Both the position numbers and the translations under genes were made by a program. 64,000 bases of DNA from Thermithiobacillus plumbiphilus (lineage in GTDB: Bacteria > Pseudomonadota > Gammaproteobacteria > Acidithiobacillales > Thermithiobacillaceae): positions 124,001 to 188,000 of the forward strand of contig NZ_JBBPCO010000002.1 in assembly GCF_038070005.1 (NCBI RefSeq). The letters are read 5' to 3'. Shown in pieces: positions 9,277-14,887 of the stretch. The notes below the pieces were generated by a model. It did not search any database. It was not told the DNA's origin and worked only from the letters and a program-made list of their open reading frames with translations. Numbering within the stretch: the stretch's first letter is position 1; every line of letters begins with the position of its first letter.

Positions 9277-9699
9277 CTACTCCCCGAAAACCGTCCCGCC
9301 GGCACGGCGCATGGCGTCTGCAAGCTTGTTGTCGAACGTCGCCAGCACCGCACCTGTCCGCAGTGACAGGTCCAGATAAGTGGCATCGTAAGCAGTCAGC
9401 CCATGCTCACGTGCAAGGGCTATTACTGCATCGCGTCGGCCCGCCACCGTTGCGCCATCAGTCGTGATTGGCAAACCGGACAATTTGTTCAGGTAATCGA
9501 TCATCTGCGCTTCGCTGACGACCCGGCGCCGCTCGCCTATGAGGAGGGCATTCGCAATTTCGGTGTGCCACAGCGGCGGCACCGATGTCTCGGCCTGCGC
9601 CAATGCCAGCAGAGCGCGTCCTGCGCAATCGGCCTCATCGGGTTTCTGGCGTTCGAACAGCCAGGCCAGTGCCATTGAGGCATCCAGCACGAGCCTCAT
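9277..9699 (-). CDS. vapC: VapC-family PIN-domain RNase toxin (Phd-partnered)
   Basis: A 140-residue PIN-domain protein starting MRLVLDASMALAWLF; Asp6 is the first metal ligand, E in PPLWHTEIANALL the second, and LTAYDATYLDLSLR supplies the third Asp with the later Asp in VLATFDNKL. PIN toxins cut tRNA or rRNA in a Mg-dependent way. ATG at 9699 overlaps the antitoxin stop in an ATGA arrangement; seven additional upstream in-frame residues fall inside the antitoxin gene and are unlikely to be used. The partner is a Phd/YefM-type antitoxin rather than an AbrB or RHH type. Confidence 0.9.
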   Translation of the reverse strand: MRLVLDASMALAWLFERQKPDEADCAGRALLALAQAETSVPPLWHTEIANALLIGERRRVVSEAQMIDYLNKLSGLPITTDGATVAGRRDAVIALAREHGLTAYDATYLDLSLRTGAVLATFDNKLADAMRRAGGTVFGE

Positions 9700-9938
9700 C
9701 GGCGGCCCTCGGCAATCCATTCGGCCACGGTCTCTTCAGACACTCCACGTACCTTGCGTATGCTGCGCATGGCTTCTATCGCGGCGTGGAAATCCTGTCT
9801 TGCAGCGCTATCGCTGGGCACCAGATCCGCTACCGGGCGCCCGCGCAGGGTGATGGTGAATCGCTGTCCGCGCTGCACCTCGCGCAGAAGTTCGGATAAC
9901 CTGGCCTTGGCATCAAAAGAACCAATTTCAATAGACAT
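9696..9938 (-). CDS. Phd/YefM-family antitoxin
   Basis: An 80-residue antitoxin: the core IGSFDAKARLSELLREVQRGQRFTIT-like start, the turn GRPVADLVP and a helical C-terminus (FHAAIEAMRSIRKVRGVSEETVAEWIAEGRR). The Phd fold dimerises, binds palindromic operators and neutralises the toxin through the C-terminal tail. Its partner PIN toxin overlaps by four bases. A short palindrome 26 bases upstream probably serves as operator. Confidence 0.88.
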   Translation of the reverse strand: MSIEIGSFDAKARLSELLREVQRGQRFTITLRGRPVADLVPSDSAARQDFHAAIEAMRSIRKVRGVSEETVAEWIAEGRR

Positions 9939-9963
9939 CCGGGCTACCTCGATAATCTAGTTT

Positions 9964-9977
9964 ATGAACTGGTTCAT
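9964..9977. promoter_or_regulatory. short operator palindrome upstream of phd-vapC
   Basis: ATGAAC-TG-GTTCAT, 6-base arms with a 2-base centre, between the phd-like gene start (minus) and the following intergenic. Size and position match Phd/YefM operators. Immediately to the right (10010-10027) is a short match to the vapC 3' end, described in the findings. Confidence 0.45.
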
Positions 9978-10045
9978 TGTAGGAAAAAGGGATGCTGGAT
10001 GCTAGTGCTCGATTTCAGGAATTATCCAAGAGCAGTCCGATGGCC

Positions 10046-10339
10046 TTACTGAGCGCGGCGGTAAAGCCGGCATAGCCGGGCGCTGTGATAGCTGAACAGG
10101 GCCCCGAGGGGGAGCAGCAGGACGGCGGTGGTTTCCTGCCAGGGTGCGGGGAAAACCTTGGCGAGCAGCAGGCCCAGGCCCAGGGCTGCCAGAAAGGTCA
10201 GGCCGCTACGTATTGCCTGGTCAGTGCCGGCCCAGTGATGCAGCAGGACTGCTGCCCAGAGCGGGAGCCTGAGCGTGGCTGCGTGCTGTGTGCCGGGATT
10301 TGCTGGTTTGCGGGATGCGTGCGCGGGGTTTGCGGCCAT
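10046..10339 (-). CDS. small two-helix membrane protein, unknown function
   Basis: A 97-residue protein with a charged Ala/Pro/His-rich N-terminus (about 35 residues) followed by two hydrophobic segments, roughly residues 48-66 (LTFLAALGLGLLLAKVF) and 72-90 (TTAVLLLPLGALFSY), and a basic C-terminus RLCRLYRRAQ. The ATG at 10339 is preceded by a good GGGAGG ribosome site, which an upstream in-frame start at 10372 lacks. I do not recognise a family. It lies between two toxin-antitoxin modules and could be a passenger, or a membrane-acting component, but nothing in the sequence shows either. Confidence 0.6.
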   Translation of the reverse strand: MAANPAHASRKPANPGTQHAATLRLPLWAAVLLHHWAGTDQAIRSGLTFLAALGLGLLLAKVFPAPWQETTAVLLLPLGALFSYHSARLCRLYRRAQ

Positions 10340-10422
10340 CTGCGATCCTCCCGTTGAGTTTCGTGAGCTCAATCAAGGTATTCTAATGGGTATGGCGCCT
10401 GCAGGCCTCGGACGAAAGCAGG

Positions 10423-10446
10423 CCTGCCAGACCTTTGTCTGGCAGG
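10423..10446. other. perfect 10-bp hairpin with CTTT loop
   Basis: CCTGCCAGAC-CTTT-GTCTGGCAGG. A perfect stem without a T-run on either side, so not an ordinary intrinsic terminator. It lies in the 177-base gap between the small membrane protein and vapBC. A recombination or transcription-pausing role is possible but unsupported. Confidence 0.6.
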
Positions 10447-10514
10447 GGAGCGGGTAATGCATGGTCGGGGTGGCTTTCGGCTCCTGGTCATGTGCTTGAG
10501 CGCGGCAATTCCAT

Positions 10515-10533
10515 TGTATATCATGTATATACA
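10515..10533. promoter_or_regulatory. vapBC operator palindrome
   Basis: TGTATAT-CATGT-ATATACA, 7-base arms, ending 16 bases before the vapB ATG. The left half is also present in the collapsed vapBC copy at 13612-13620, showing that the copy once had the same promoter. Confidence 0.6.
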
Positions 10534-10549
10534 TTGCTAGGAGGTGTCA

Positions 10550-10786
10550 ATGCTCACCCGTATTTTCAAAAGCGGCAATTCCCTGGCCGTGCGCATCCCC
10601 AAGGAGCTGCAGTTCGGCAAGCCTATGCAGGATGTCGAGATCGAGCGGAAAGGGGACGCGCTGGTGATTCGCCCTGTGGCCAGGCGCACCCTGGCGGGCG
10701 TCATGGACAAGTTCGCGGCCTTTCCGGCCGACTTCATGGCTGATGGCCGGGAATTCCATGAGCAGCAAGAGCGCGACTGGACCTAG
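10550..10786 (+). CDS. vapB: VapB antitoxin (AbrB/SpoVT fold)
   Basis: A 78-residue antitoxin starting MLTRIFKSGNSLAVRIPKEL, the textbook AbrB-type DNA-binding hairpin of MVP/VapB antitoxins, then DVEIERKGDALVIRPV and a toxin-binding tail (FAAFPADFMADGREFHEQQERDW). The ATG at 10550 has an ideal AGGAGG site seven bases upstream; an in-frame GTG at 10544 lies inside that site and is rejected. It overlaps vapC by 29 bases. Parent of the decayed copy at 13587-13690. Confidence 0.93.
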   Translation: MLTRIFKSGNSLAVRIPKELQFGKPMQDVEIERKGDALVIRPVARRTLAGVMDKFAAFPADFMADGREFHEQQERDWT

Positions 10787-11192
10787 CGTGCGCTACCTGC
10801 TGGACACCAATATCTGCATCTGCCTGATCCGGCATCACCCACCCGAGGTGGCGGCACGCTTTGCCCAACTGGACTACGGCGATGTCGTGATGTCGGCCAT
10901 CACCCTGGCGGAGCTGCGCTACGGGGTTGAGCGCCAACCGGATAGCCGCGTGGCGGCTGAACGCGCACTCGATGCCCTTCTGGCGGACATTCCCGTGCTG
11001 CCCTTCGATGGTGATGCCGCCGTCGCTTATGGCGTCATCCGCGCCGCCGTGCGCGAGCGCCGGCGCGATGCCCTGGACCGCCTCATCGCCGCCCATGCCG
11101 CCAGCCTGTCCCTGACGCTGGTGACCAACAACGAGGCCGATTTCAGGGATTATCCGGGACTGATCATTGAGAATTGGGTTGGTCAACCATGA
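10758..11192 (+). CDS. vapC: VapC PIN-domain RNase toxin (MVP/VapC tRNA-fMet type)
   Basis: A 144-residue PIN toxin: VRYLLDTNICICLIR (first catalytic Asp in LLDTN), then MSAITLAELRYGVER (catalytic Glu), DALDRLIAAHA (Asp) and the conserved end VTNNEADFRDYPGLIIENW. This subgroup in enterobacteria cleaves initiator tRNA. The ATG at 10758 gives the conventional short N-terminus before the VRYLLDTN strand; an upstream ATG at 10743 would add five residues. Copies of its first 60 bases and of its 3' end recur as fragments elsewhere in the island. Confidence 0.93.
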   Translation: MSSKSATGPSVRYLLDTNICICLIRHHPPEVAARFAQLDYGDVVMSAITLAELRYGVERQPDSRVAAERALDALLADIPVLPFDGDAAVAYGVIRAAVRERRRDALDRLIAAHAASLSLTLVTNNEADFRDYPGLIIENWVGQP

Positions 11193-11243
11193 GGTCCATC
11201 CGACCGAGTGGCCTGCTTAAGATCGCTAAGAAATTTGTTGCCG

Positions 11244-11281
11244 GCATCAATATTGATGCAATATCATCATGATGATGTTGC
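11244..11281. promoter_or_regulatory. double palindromic operator of the RHH-vapC module
   Basis: Two abutting inverted repeats. GCATCAATATTGATGC (11244-11259) is a perfect 16-base palindrome. Sharing its last two bases, 11258-11281 is a near-perfect 24-base palindrome with arms GCAATATCATCAT and ATGATGATGTTGC (one mismatch pair). A partial third ATCATGATGAGG follows up to the start codon region. Such stacked sites suit cooperative binding of RHH antitoxin dimers. Confidence 0.65.
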
Positions 11282-11298
11282 ATCATGATGAGGATGTT

Positions 11299-11538
11299 AT
11301 GCGAACAACTCTGGATATCGAGAATGATGTACTGGCTGCCGCCAGAGAACTGGCCCGGCAGCAGAATGTCGCGGTGGGCACGGTGATTTCCCGTCTGGTG
11401 AGAGAGGCCTTGTCCGGGAATCGTCAGGCCGGCGAAGATGCACCGCCCTCCGTGACTGGGTTTCGCCCTTTCCCATCACGAGGGAGCATCGTGACCAACG
11501 ACCAGGTAGACGCCCTGCGTGATGAAGAGGGCCTTTGA
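11299..11538 (+). CDS. ribbon-helix-helix antitoxin partnered with PIN toxin
   Basis: A 79-residue antitoxin, MRTTLDIENDVLAAARELARQQ then VAVGTVISRLVREALSG (the RHH fold with its GTVISRL helix turn), and a C-terminal tail with FRPFPSRGSIVTNDQVDALRDEEGL, which is the conserved toxin-binding segment of RHH antitoxins paired with VapC. The ATG at 11299 is preferred because the family starts at this MRTTLDI; ten upstream codons lie within the operator. A 43-base piece of its coding region is duplicated at 14188. Confidence 0.88.
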   Translation: MRTTLDIENDVLAAARELARQQNVAVGTVISRLVREALSGNRQAGEDAPPSVTGFRPFPSRGSIVTNDQVDALRDEEGL

Positions 11539-11969
11539 TGCGAGCCTTGCTGGACGTAAATGTGCTCATTGCCTTGCTGGATGCTGGTCATCTTTATCAC
11601 CGGCGGGCAATGGCCTGGCTGGAAGAGGAAATCCACCATGGCTGGGCATCCTGTCCCATCACCCAAAATGGTTGTCTGCGCATCCTTTCACAACCGGCCT
11701 ATCCCAACGTTATCCCGGTAGGCTTGGTCGCCGAGCGGCTAGCCGAAGCGACTTCTCATCCGGCACATGCCTTTTGGCCAGATGATGTCAGTTTGCTTGA
11801 TGAGGGTGTGATTGACTGGGAGAAGATAATGGGGCATCGCCAGATAACGGATGCCTACCTGCTTGCTATGGCGCAACGCAGGGGTGGGCGCTTTGTCACC
11901 TTTGATACGCGAATTGCCCTGAATATGCTGCCCGGTGTGAAGTCTGACCACTTGGTAGTGCTCACGTGA
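11538..11969 (+). CDS. vapC: VapC-family PIN toxin (RHH-partnered)
   Basis: A 143-residue PIN-domain toxin: MRALLDVNVLIALLDAGHLYH (catalytic Asp in LLDVNVL), the TQNGCLRILS block, and ITDAYLLAMAQRRGGRFVTFDTRI carrying the later acidic ligands. It begins at ATG 11538, overlapping the antitoxin TGA by one base. This PIN subfamily (TTQNG box, DVNVLIALLD start) differs clearly from the VapC encoded at 10758, so the two modules are independent acquisitions, not duplicates. Confidence 0.9.
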   Translation: MRALLDVNVLIALLDAGHLYHRRAMAWLEEEIHHGWASCPITQNGCLRILSQPAYPNVIPVGLVAERLAEATSHPAHAFWPDDVSLLDEGVIDWEKIMGHRQITDAYLLAMAQRRGGRFVTFDTRIALNMLPGVKSDHLVVLT

Positions 11970-11989
11970 CGTGCAGGGGCAGTTCTACG

Positions 11990-12064
11990 CTGGTGACAAA
12001 CAATGAGGCCGATTTCAGGGATTATCCCGGACTGATCATTGAGAACTGGATTATGGAAAAATGA
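11990..12064 (+). pseudogene. vapC 3'-end fragment
   Basis: 25 codons reading L-V-T-N-N-E-A-D-F-R-D-Y-P-G-L-I-I-E-N-W-I-M-E-K-stop, nearly identical to the last codons of vapC ending at 11192, but with no upstream toxin body. It follows the RHH-partnered vapC directly. The fragment looks like one endpoint of an unequal recombination or deletion among vapC copies. Confidence 0.8.
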
Positions 12065-12093
12065 GTCGCTCGCATTGCTCGACTGCGTTACTC

Positions 12094-12123
12094 TTGACGT
12101 AACAGGTAACGTCCTGCTATCTT
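12094..12123 (+). promoter_or_regulatory. higBA promoter and operator, apparently leaderless
   Basis: TTGACG (12094-12099) and TATCTT (12118-12123) are spaced by 18 bases. The 18-base segment 12096-12113 is an imperfect palindrome (GACGTAAC-AG-GTAACGTC). The -10 box ends five bases before the higB ATG, so transcription should start at or next to the start codon. Confidence 0.5.
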
Positions 12124-12128
12124 GAATC

Positions 12129-12407
12129 ATGATCCGATCCTTCCGGGACAAAGACACTGAGGCGCTGTTTGCTGGCCGGTTTGTAAGGCGCTTCGAGGGT
12201 TTTCGAGCTCAGGCCGAGCGGCGCTTGCAAATTCTCGATAGCGCGACCTGTGTTGAGGATTTGGCACAATTGCCCAGCAACCGCTTTGAAGCATTGCGCG
12301 GTGATCGCCAGGGGCAGTTCAGTATCCGCATTAATGCCCAGTGGCGCGTCTGCTTCATGTGGCGCGAGGACGGACCGCATCAGGTGGAAATTGTGGATTA
12401 TCACTGA
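12129..12407 (+). CDS. higB: HigB (RelE-like) ribosome-dependent mRNA interferase toxin
   Basis: A 92-residue HigB1-type toxin: MIRSFRDKDTEALFAG, the RRLQILDSA segment, then the conserved LPSNRFEALRGDRQGQFSIRIN and QWRVCFMW leading to EIVDYH at the end. RelE-fold HigB cleaves mRNA in the ribosomal A site. In higBA modules the toxin gene comes first, as here. No ribosome site is visible before the ATG and the -10 box is adjacent, suggesting a leaderless transcript that would keep toxin output modest. Confidence 0.93.
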   Translation: MIRSFRDKDTEALFAGRFVRRFEGFRAQAERRLQILDSATCVEDLAQLPSNRFEALRGDRQGQFSIRINAQWRVCFMWREDGPHQVEIVDYH

Positions 12408-12421
12408 AGGAGGTAACGGCC

Positions 12422-12721
12422 ATGATACCGAACAATGCCATGCGCCCGATTCACCCCGGCGAGATCCTCCGTGAGGAGATGGACCTACTGGGCCTGTCCG
12501 CACGCGCCCTGGCGCAGGCGCTGGACGTGGCGCCCAACCGCATCACCGGTATCCTCAACGGCGCGCGGGCGCTGACAGCGGATACCGCGTTGCGCCTCGC
12601 GCGTTACTTCGGCACCACGCCTGAGTTTTGGTTGAATTTGCAGACAGCCTACGAGCTGCGGTTGACGCAACGTGAGAAAGGCGATGAGATTGCTCGCCAC
12701 GTCCATCCGCGCGCGGCTTGA
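12422..12721 (+). CDS. higA: HigA XRE-family antitoxin
   Basis: A 99-residue helix-turn-helix antitoxin starting MIPNNAMRPIHPGEILREEM, then LGLSARALAQALDVAPNRITGILNGARALTADTA as the HTH, and FGTTPEFWLNLQTAYELRL, the conserved block of the HigA/VapI family. ATG at 12422 has a strong GAAGGAGG site. It follows higB by 14 bases. Its 3' end is 10 bases from the start of the next module (mntA), so the two modules may be cotranscribed. Confidence 0.93.
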   Translation: MIPNNAMRPIHPGEILREEMDLLGLSARALAQALDVAPNRITGILNGARALTADTALRLARYFGTTPEFWLNLQTAYELRLTQREKGDEIARHVHPRAA

Positions 12722-12731
12722 AGGCGATCCC

Positions 12732-13145
12732 ATGAATCTTGCCAGCGAGAAAAAGCGCGAAGACGTCGTGGATCTGGTCCGGGCTGCACTGCCCGATGTG
12801 GTCGGGATTTATCGCTTTGGCTCCTGGACTACCCCGAACGAACATGCCGGCAGCGATGTAGATCTGGCGCTCCTGCCAGCCCAGCCACTGGATGGTCTGG
12901 TGCGCTGGGAGCTGGCTCAGGATCTGGCCCGGCTGCTGAAGCGGGATGTGGATCTGGTGGATCTGCGTGCTGCTTCCACGGTGCTGCGCGCCCAGGTGAT
13001 CGCTAAGGGCGAGCGCCTATTTTGCGCGGACATTTCGGCTTGCGATACGTTTGAGGACCTTGCCTTTTCCGCTTATGCCCATCTCAACGAGGCGCGCCGG
13101 GGCATTCTGGAAGATATCCGCAAGCGCGGGAGCGTGTATGGTTGA
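12732..13145 (+). CDS. mntA: MntA-type nucleotidyltransferase antitoxin (second copy)
   Basis: A 137-residue nucleotidyltransferase. The ATG at 12732 (MNLASEKKREDVVDLV) matches the family start; twenty upstream in-frame codons would overlap higA. Catalytic block RFGSWTTPNEHAGSDVDLALL gives G-S and D-x-D, but the canonical A-R-G after G-S is replaced by W-T-T, so substrate handling may differ from the copy at 5551. DVDLVDLRAASTVLRAQVI is the conserved DLVDL strand. It overlaps hepT by eight bases. Confidence 0.85.
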   Translation: MNLASEKKREDVVDLVRAALPDVVGIYRFGSWTTPNEHAGSDVDLALLPAQPLDGLVRWELAQDLARLLKRDVDLVDLRAASTVLRAQVIAKGERLFCADISACDTFEDLAFSAYAHLNEARRGILEDIRKRGSVYG

Positions 13146-13560
13146 CGATGTCCTGCTCAACAAGGCCGCCATCATCGAACGCTGCCTGCAACGCGTGACC
13201 GAAGAATATCGGGGCCACGAGTCCGAACTGGAGCAAAACTTCACCCGTCAGGATGCCATCGTGCTGAATCTGCTCCGGGCATGCGAAGCGGCTATTGACC
13301 TGGCTATGCATCAGGTGCGCGTGGAGCGTCTGGGCCTTCCTCAGGAAAGCCGTGAAGCCTTTCAAATGCTTGAAGCCGCCGGCATCATTTCCCCGGACTT
13401 GAGTACGCGGATGCAGCGGATGATCGGTTTCCGCAACATCGCCGTACATGAATATCAAAAGCTCGATTTGGCGATTCTGCGGAATGTGCTGGATCAAAGG
13501 CTTGACGACTTTCGGGAGTTTGTCGCGCTTGCTCTGCGCGGCTCCGGGTCTGCTCAATAG
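13138..13560 (+). CDS. hepT: HepT-type HEPN RNase toxin (second copy)
   Basis: A 140-residue DUF86/HEPN protein with I-G-F-R-N-I-A-V-H-E-Y about residue 107, the R-x4-H-x-Y active site; the tyrosine is the expected AMPylation site. Clearly related to, but diverged from, the HepT at 5961 (shared IERCLQRV and EREL..DAIVLNL-type segments), so the island holds two lineages of the same system. Start ATG at 13138 overlaps the end of mntA. Confidence 0.9.
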   Translation: MVDDVLLNKAAIIERCLQRVTEEYRGHESELEQNFTRQDAIVLNLLRACEAAIDLAMHQVRVERLGLPQESREAFQMLEAAGIISPDLSTRMQRMIGFRNIAVHEYQKLDLAILRNVLDQRLDDFREFVALALRGSGSAQ

Positions 13561-13586
13561 TGAAAAGCACGTTTGGCGTCCGCCAG

Positions 13587-13690
13587 CATGTGTTTGAGCG
13601 CAGCCGCTCCATTGTATATCAAGAGCGCGACTGAACCTGGCGTGCGCTACCGCTACCTGCTGGATACAAGTATCTGCATCTACATCCTTT
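13587..13690 (+). pseudogene. collapsed vapBC copy (internal deletion)
   Basis: 13587-13621 matches the promoter region of the intact vapBC (10489-10522, ending in the left half of its operator). The next bases match vapC from about 10767 (AAGAGCGCGACTG) through the LLDTxICI codons, so about 245 bases including all of vapB are missing. A CGCTAC duplication follows the VRY codons and DTN has become DTS. Homology stops near 13690 where the hepT tail on the other strand begins. Confidence 0.85.
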
Positions 13691-13757
13691 CTTCGATGTT
13701 TTTTATTTGCTCTAGGAGTGCTGGCAACAGCCTCTCAACTGTATCCCAGACGATTTG
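13680..13757 (-). pseudogene. HepT (DUF86) C-terminal tail
   Basis: The minus strand reads Q-I-V-W-D-T-V-E-R-L-L-P-A-L-L-E-Q-I-K-N-I-E-E-R-M-stop, the characteristic C-terminus of DUF86/HEPN proteins (xIVWxxVxxxLPxLLxQI). It lies 26 bases downstream of the nucleotidyltransferase gene at 13783, exactly where a HepT partner should be. Most of the toxin gene, including the active site, has been deleted. Confidence 0.75.
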
Positions 13758-13782
13758 AAGCCCTGGTCACGTAGCGTCTTGC

Positions 13783-14073
13783 TCAAAGCGGTCTGGCCTC
13801 CTGGATGACCTGGTCGCGGAATCTGGGGGAAAGATCCAGAGGAGTCAGCACATCTACTGGTACTCCCAGTTCCTTCTGGATGGCGTTCTGGAGGCGCACC
13901 ATGTCAATCAGGGTGGTCCCCCTGGGAACATCTACCAGCAGATCGACATCGCTACTATCGGTATACTTGCCGTACAGGACGGAGCCGAACACGCGCACAT
14001 TCCTGGCGCCGAGACCGGCGGCAATTTGTAAAACCGCTTCGCGGTGATTTTTGAGCGCTTCAGAAGGTTTCAT
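13783..14073 (-). CDS. orphan MNT-type nucleotidyltransferase (antitoxin whose HepT is deleted)
   Basis: A 96-residue minimal nucleotidyltransferase of the DUF86-partnered type: VRVFGSVLYGKYTDSSDVDLLVDVP gives the G-S and D-x-D catalytic residues, and PVDVLTPLDLSPRFRDQVIQEA is the conserved second half. It is shorter than the MntA proteins at 5551 and 12732 and belongs to a different branch. Only the tail of its HEPN partner survives downstream, so it is probably a solitary, still intact antitoxin enzyme. ATG at 14073 opens MKPSEALKNHREAV. Confidence 0.85.
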   Translation of the reverse strand: MKPSEALKNHREAVLQIAAGLGARNVRVFGSVLYGKYTDSSDVDLLVDVPRGTTLIDMVRLQNAIQKELGVPVDVLTPLDLSPRFRDQVIQEARPL

Positions 14074-14187
14074 GCGTTACCCTGTTTGGAACAAGCGGAT
14101 TTTACTGTAAGACAGGGCGAGTGGGAGATCAATCATAAAATGTACCTGTACTGTCCGCAGAAGATTCTAGGACTCCACTGCTCTCGA

Positions 14188-14230
14188 GGTGGGCACGGTG
14201 ATTTCCCGTCTGGTGAGAGAGGCGTTGTCC
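14188..14230 (+). repeat. 43-bp duplicate of RHH antitoxin coding segment
   Basis: Matches 11373-11415 (the VGTVISRLVREALS codons of the RHH antitoxin) over 43 bases with a single mismatch. No open reading frame continues on either side. It is a relic of a second copy of that module. Confidence 0.8.
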
Positions 14231-14288
14231 AGCTGGTCTCTTCTGACTAAACTAAACTTAGTCCATCTATTGCTGCGGTGAGCTTGCG

Positions 14289-14510
14289 ATGACCAGGATA
14301 GTCAATGTACACGAGGCGAAAACCCACCTTTCCCAATTGCTGGACAGGGCGCATGCCGGCGAGGAAATCATTCTCGCCAAGGCGGGTAAACCCTATGCCC
14401 GGCTCCTGCCACTGGAAAAAAGGCAGGTGCGCAAACCGGGCCTGATCAAGGGCCACATGGGCGATGCCTTCTTCGAGCCCCTGCCGGCTGAGGAACTGCA
14501 GGCCTGGTAG
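14289..14510 (+). CDS. orphan Phd/YefM-type antitoxin
   Basis: A 73-residue protein: MTRIVNVHEAKTHLSQLLDRA, GEEIILAKAGKPYARLLPL and a C-terminal FFEPLPAEELQAW. This is the Phd-fold antitoxin that normally precedes a PIN toxin, whose gene should start at or within its stop. Downstream (14511-14634) there is no PIN-like frame, only the hipBA promoter region, so the toxin is absent. Intact, plausible ribosome site (TGCGGTGAG) upstream. Confidence 0.85.
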   Translation: MTRIVNVHEAKTHLSQLLDRAHAGEEIILAKAGKPYARLLPLEKRQVRKPGLIKGHMGDAFFEPLPAEELQAW

Positions 14511-14557
14511 CGAGATAGGCGCGCTGAATCGGCTCCGGGCCTGTTGCCGCCCGGTAG

Positions 14558-14631
14558 TTATCTCCTATAGCGTATATCTTGAAAATATCTTCTATACTGC
14601 ATAAAATAAAAATATCTGATATAGGAGATAA
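14558..14631 (+). promoter_or_regulatory. hipBA operator region
   Basis: TTATCTCCTATA (14558-14569) and TATAGGAGATAA (14620-14631) form a perfect 12-base inverted repeat 50 bases apart. The 50 bases between are very AT-rich and carry further ATATCTT/AATATCT repeats. The right arm contains the hipB ribosome site (AGGAGATAA), so bound HipB could also block translation initiation or loop the promoter. Confidence 0.7.
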
Positions 14632-14634
14632 AGC

Positions 14635-14886
14635 ATGAACTATCCTGTCAAAACCCCTGAGCAGCTTGGTGATGTCCTGAAGGGCTGTCGCAAGGATATG
14701 CGGCTCACCCAGAAAGATGCTGGCGCTAAGGTGGGTCTGCAGCAGCGCTCCATTTCCGAGATCGAGAACGGCACGGCTCATGTCAGCGTGGAGCGGCTTT
14801 TCAAGCTGCTGTCAGCCCTCGAAGTGGATTTGGTCGTCCGCACCAGGTCCGGGGCGTCCAGTAATCAAACCGCGCCGGACTGGTGA
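14635..14886 (+). CDS. hipB: HipB-type XRE antitoxin
   Basis: An 83-residue helix-turn-helix protein: TPEQLGDVLKGCRKDMRLTQKDAGAKVGLQQRSIS-type HTH with the SEIENGTAHVSVERLFKLLSALEVDLVV dimerisation strand typical of HipB. It binds operator DNA and the HipA kinase, keeping it inactive. The C-terminal tail after VVRTRSG is short. One base separates its stop from the hipA start, so the pair is a tight operon. Confidence 0.92.
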   Translation: MNYPVKTPEQLGDVLKGCRKDMRLTQKDAGAKVGLQQRSISEIENGTAHVSVERLFKLLSALEVDLVVRTRSGASSNQTAPDW

Positions 14887-14887
14887 C

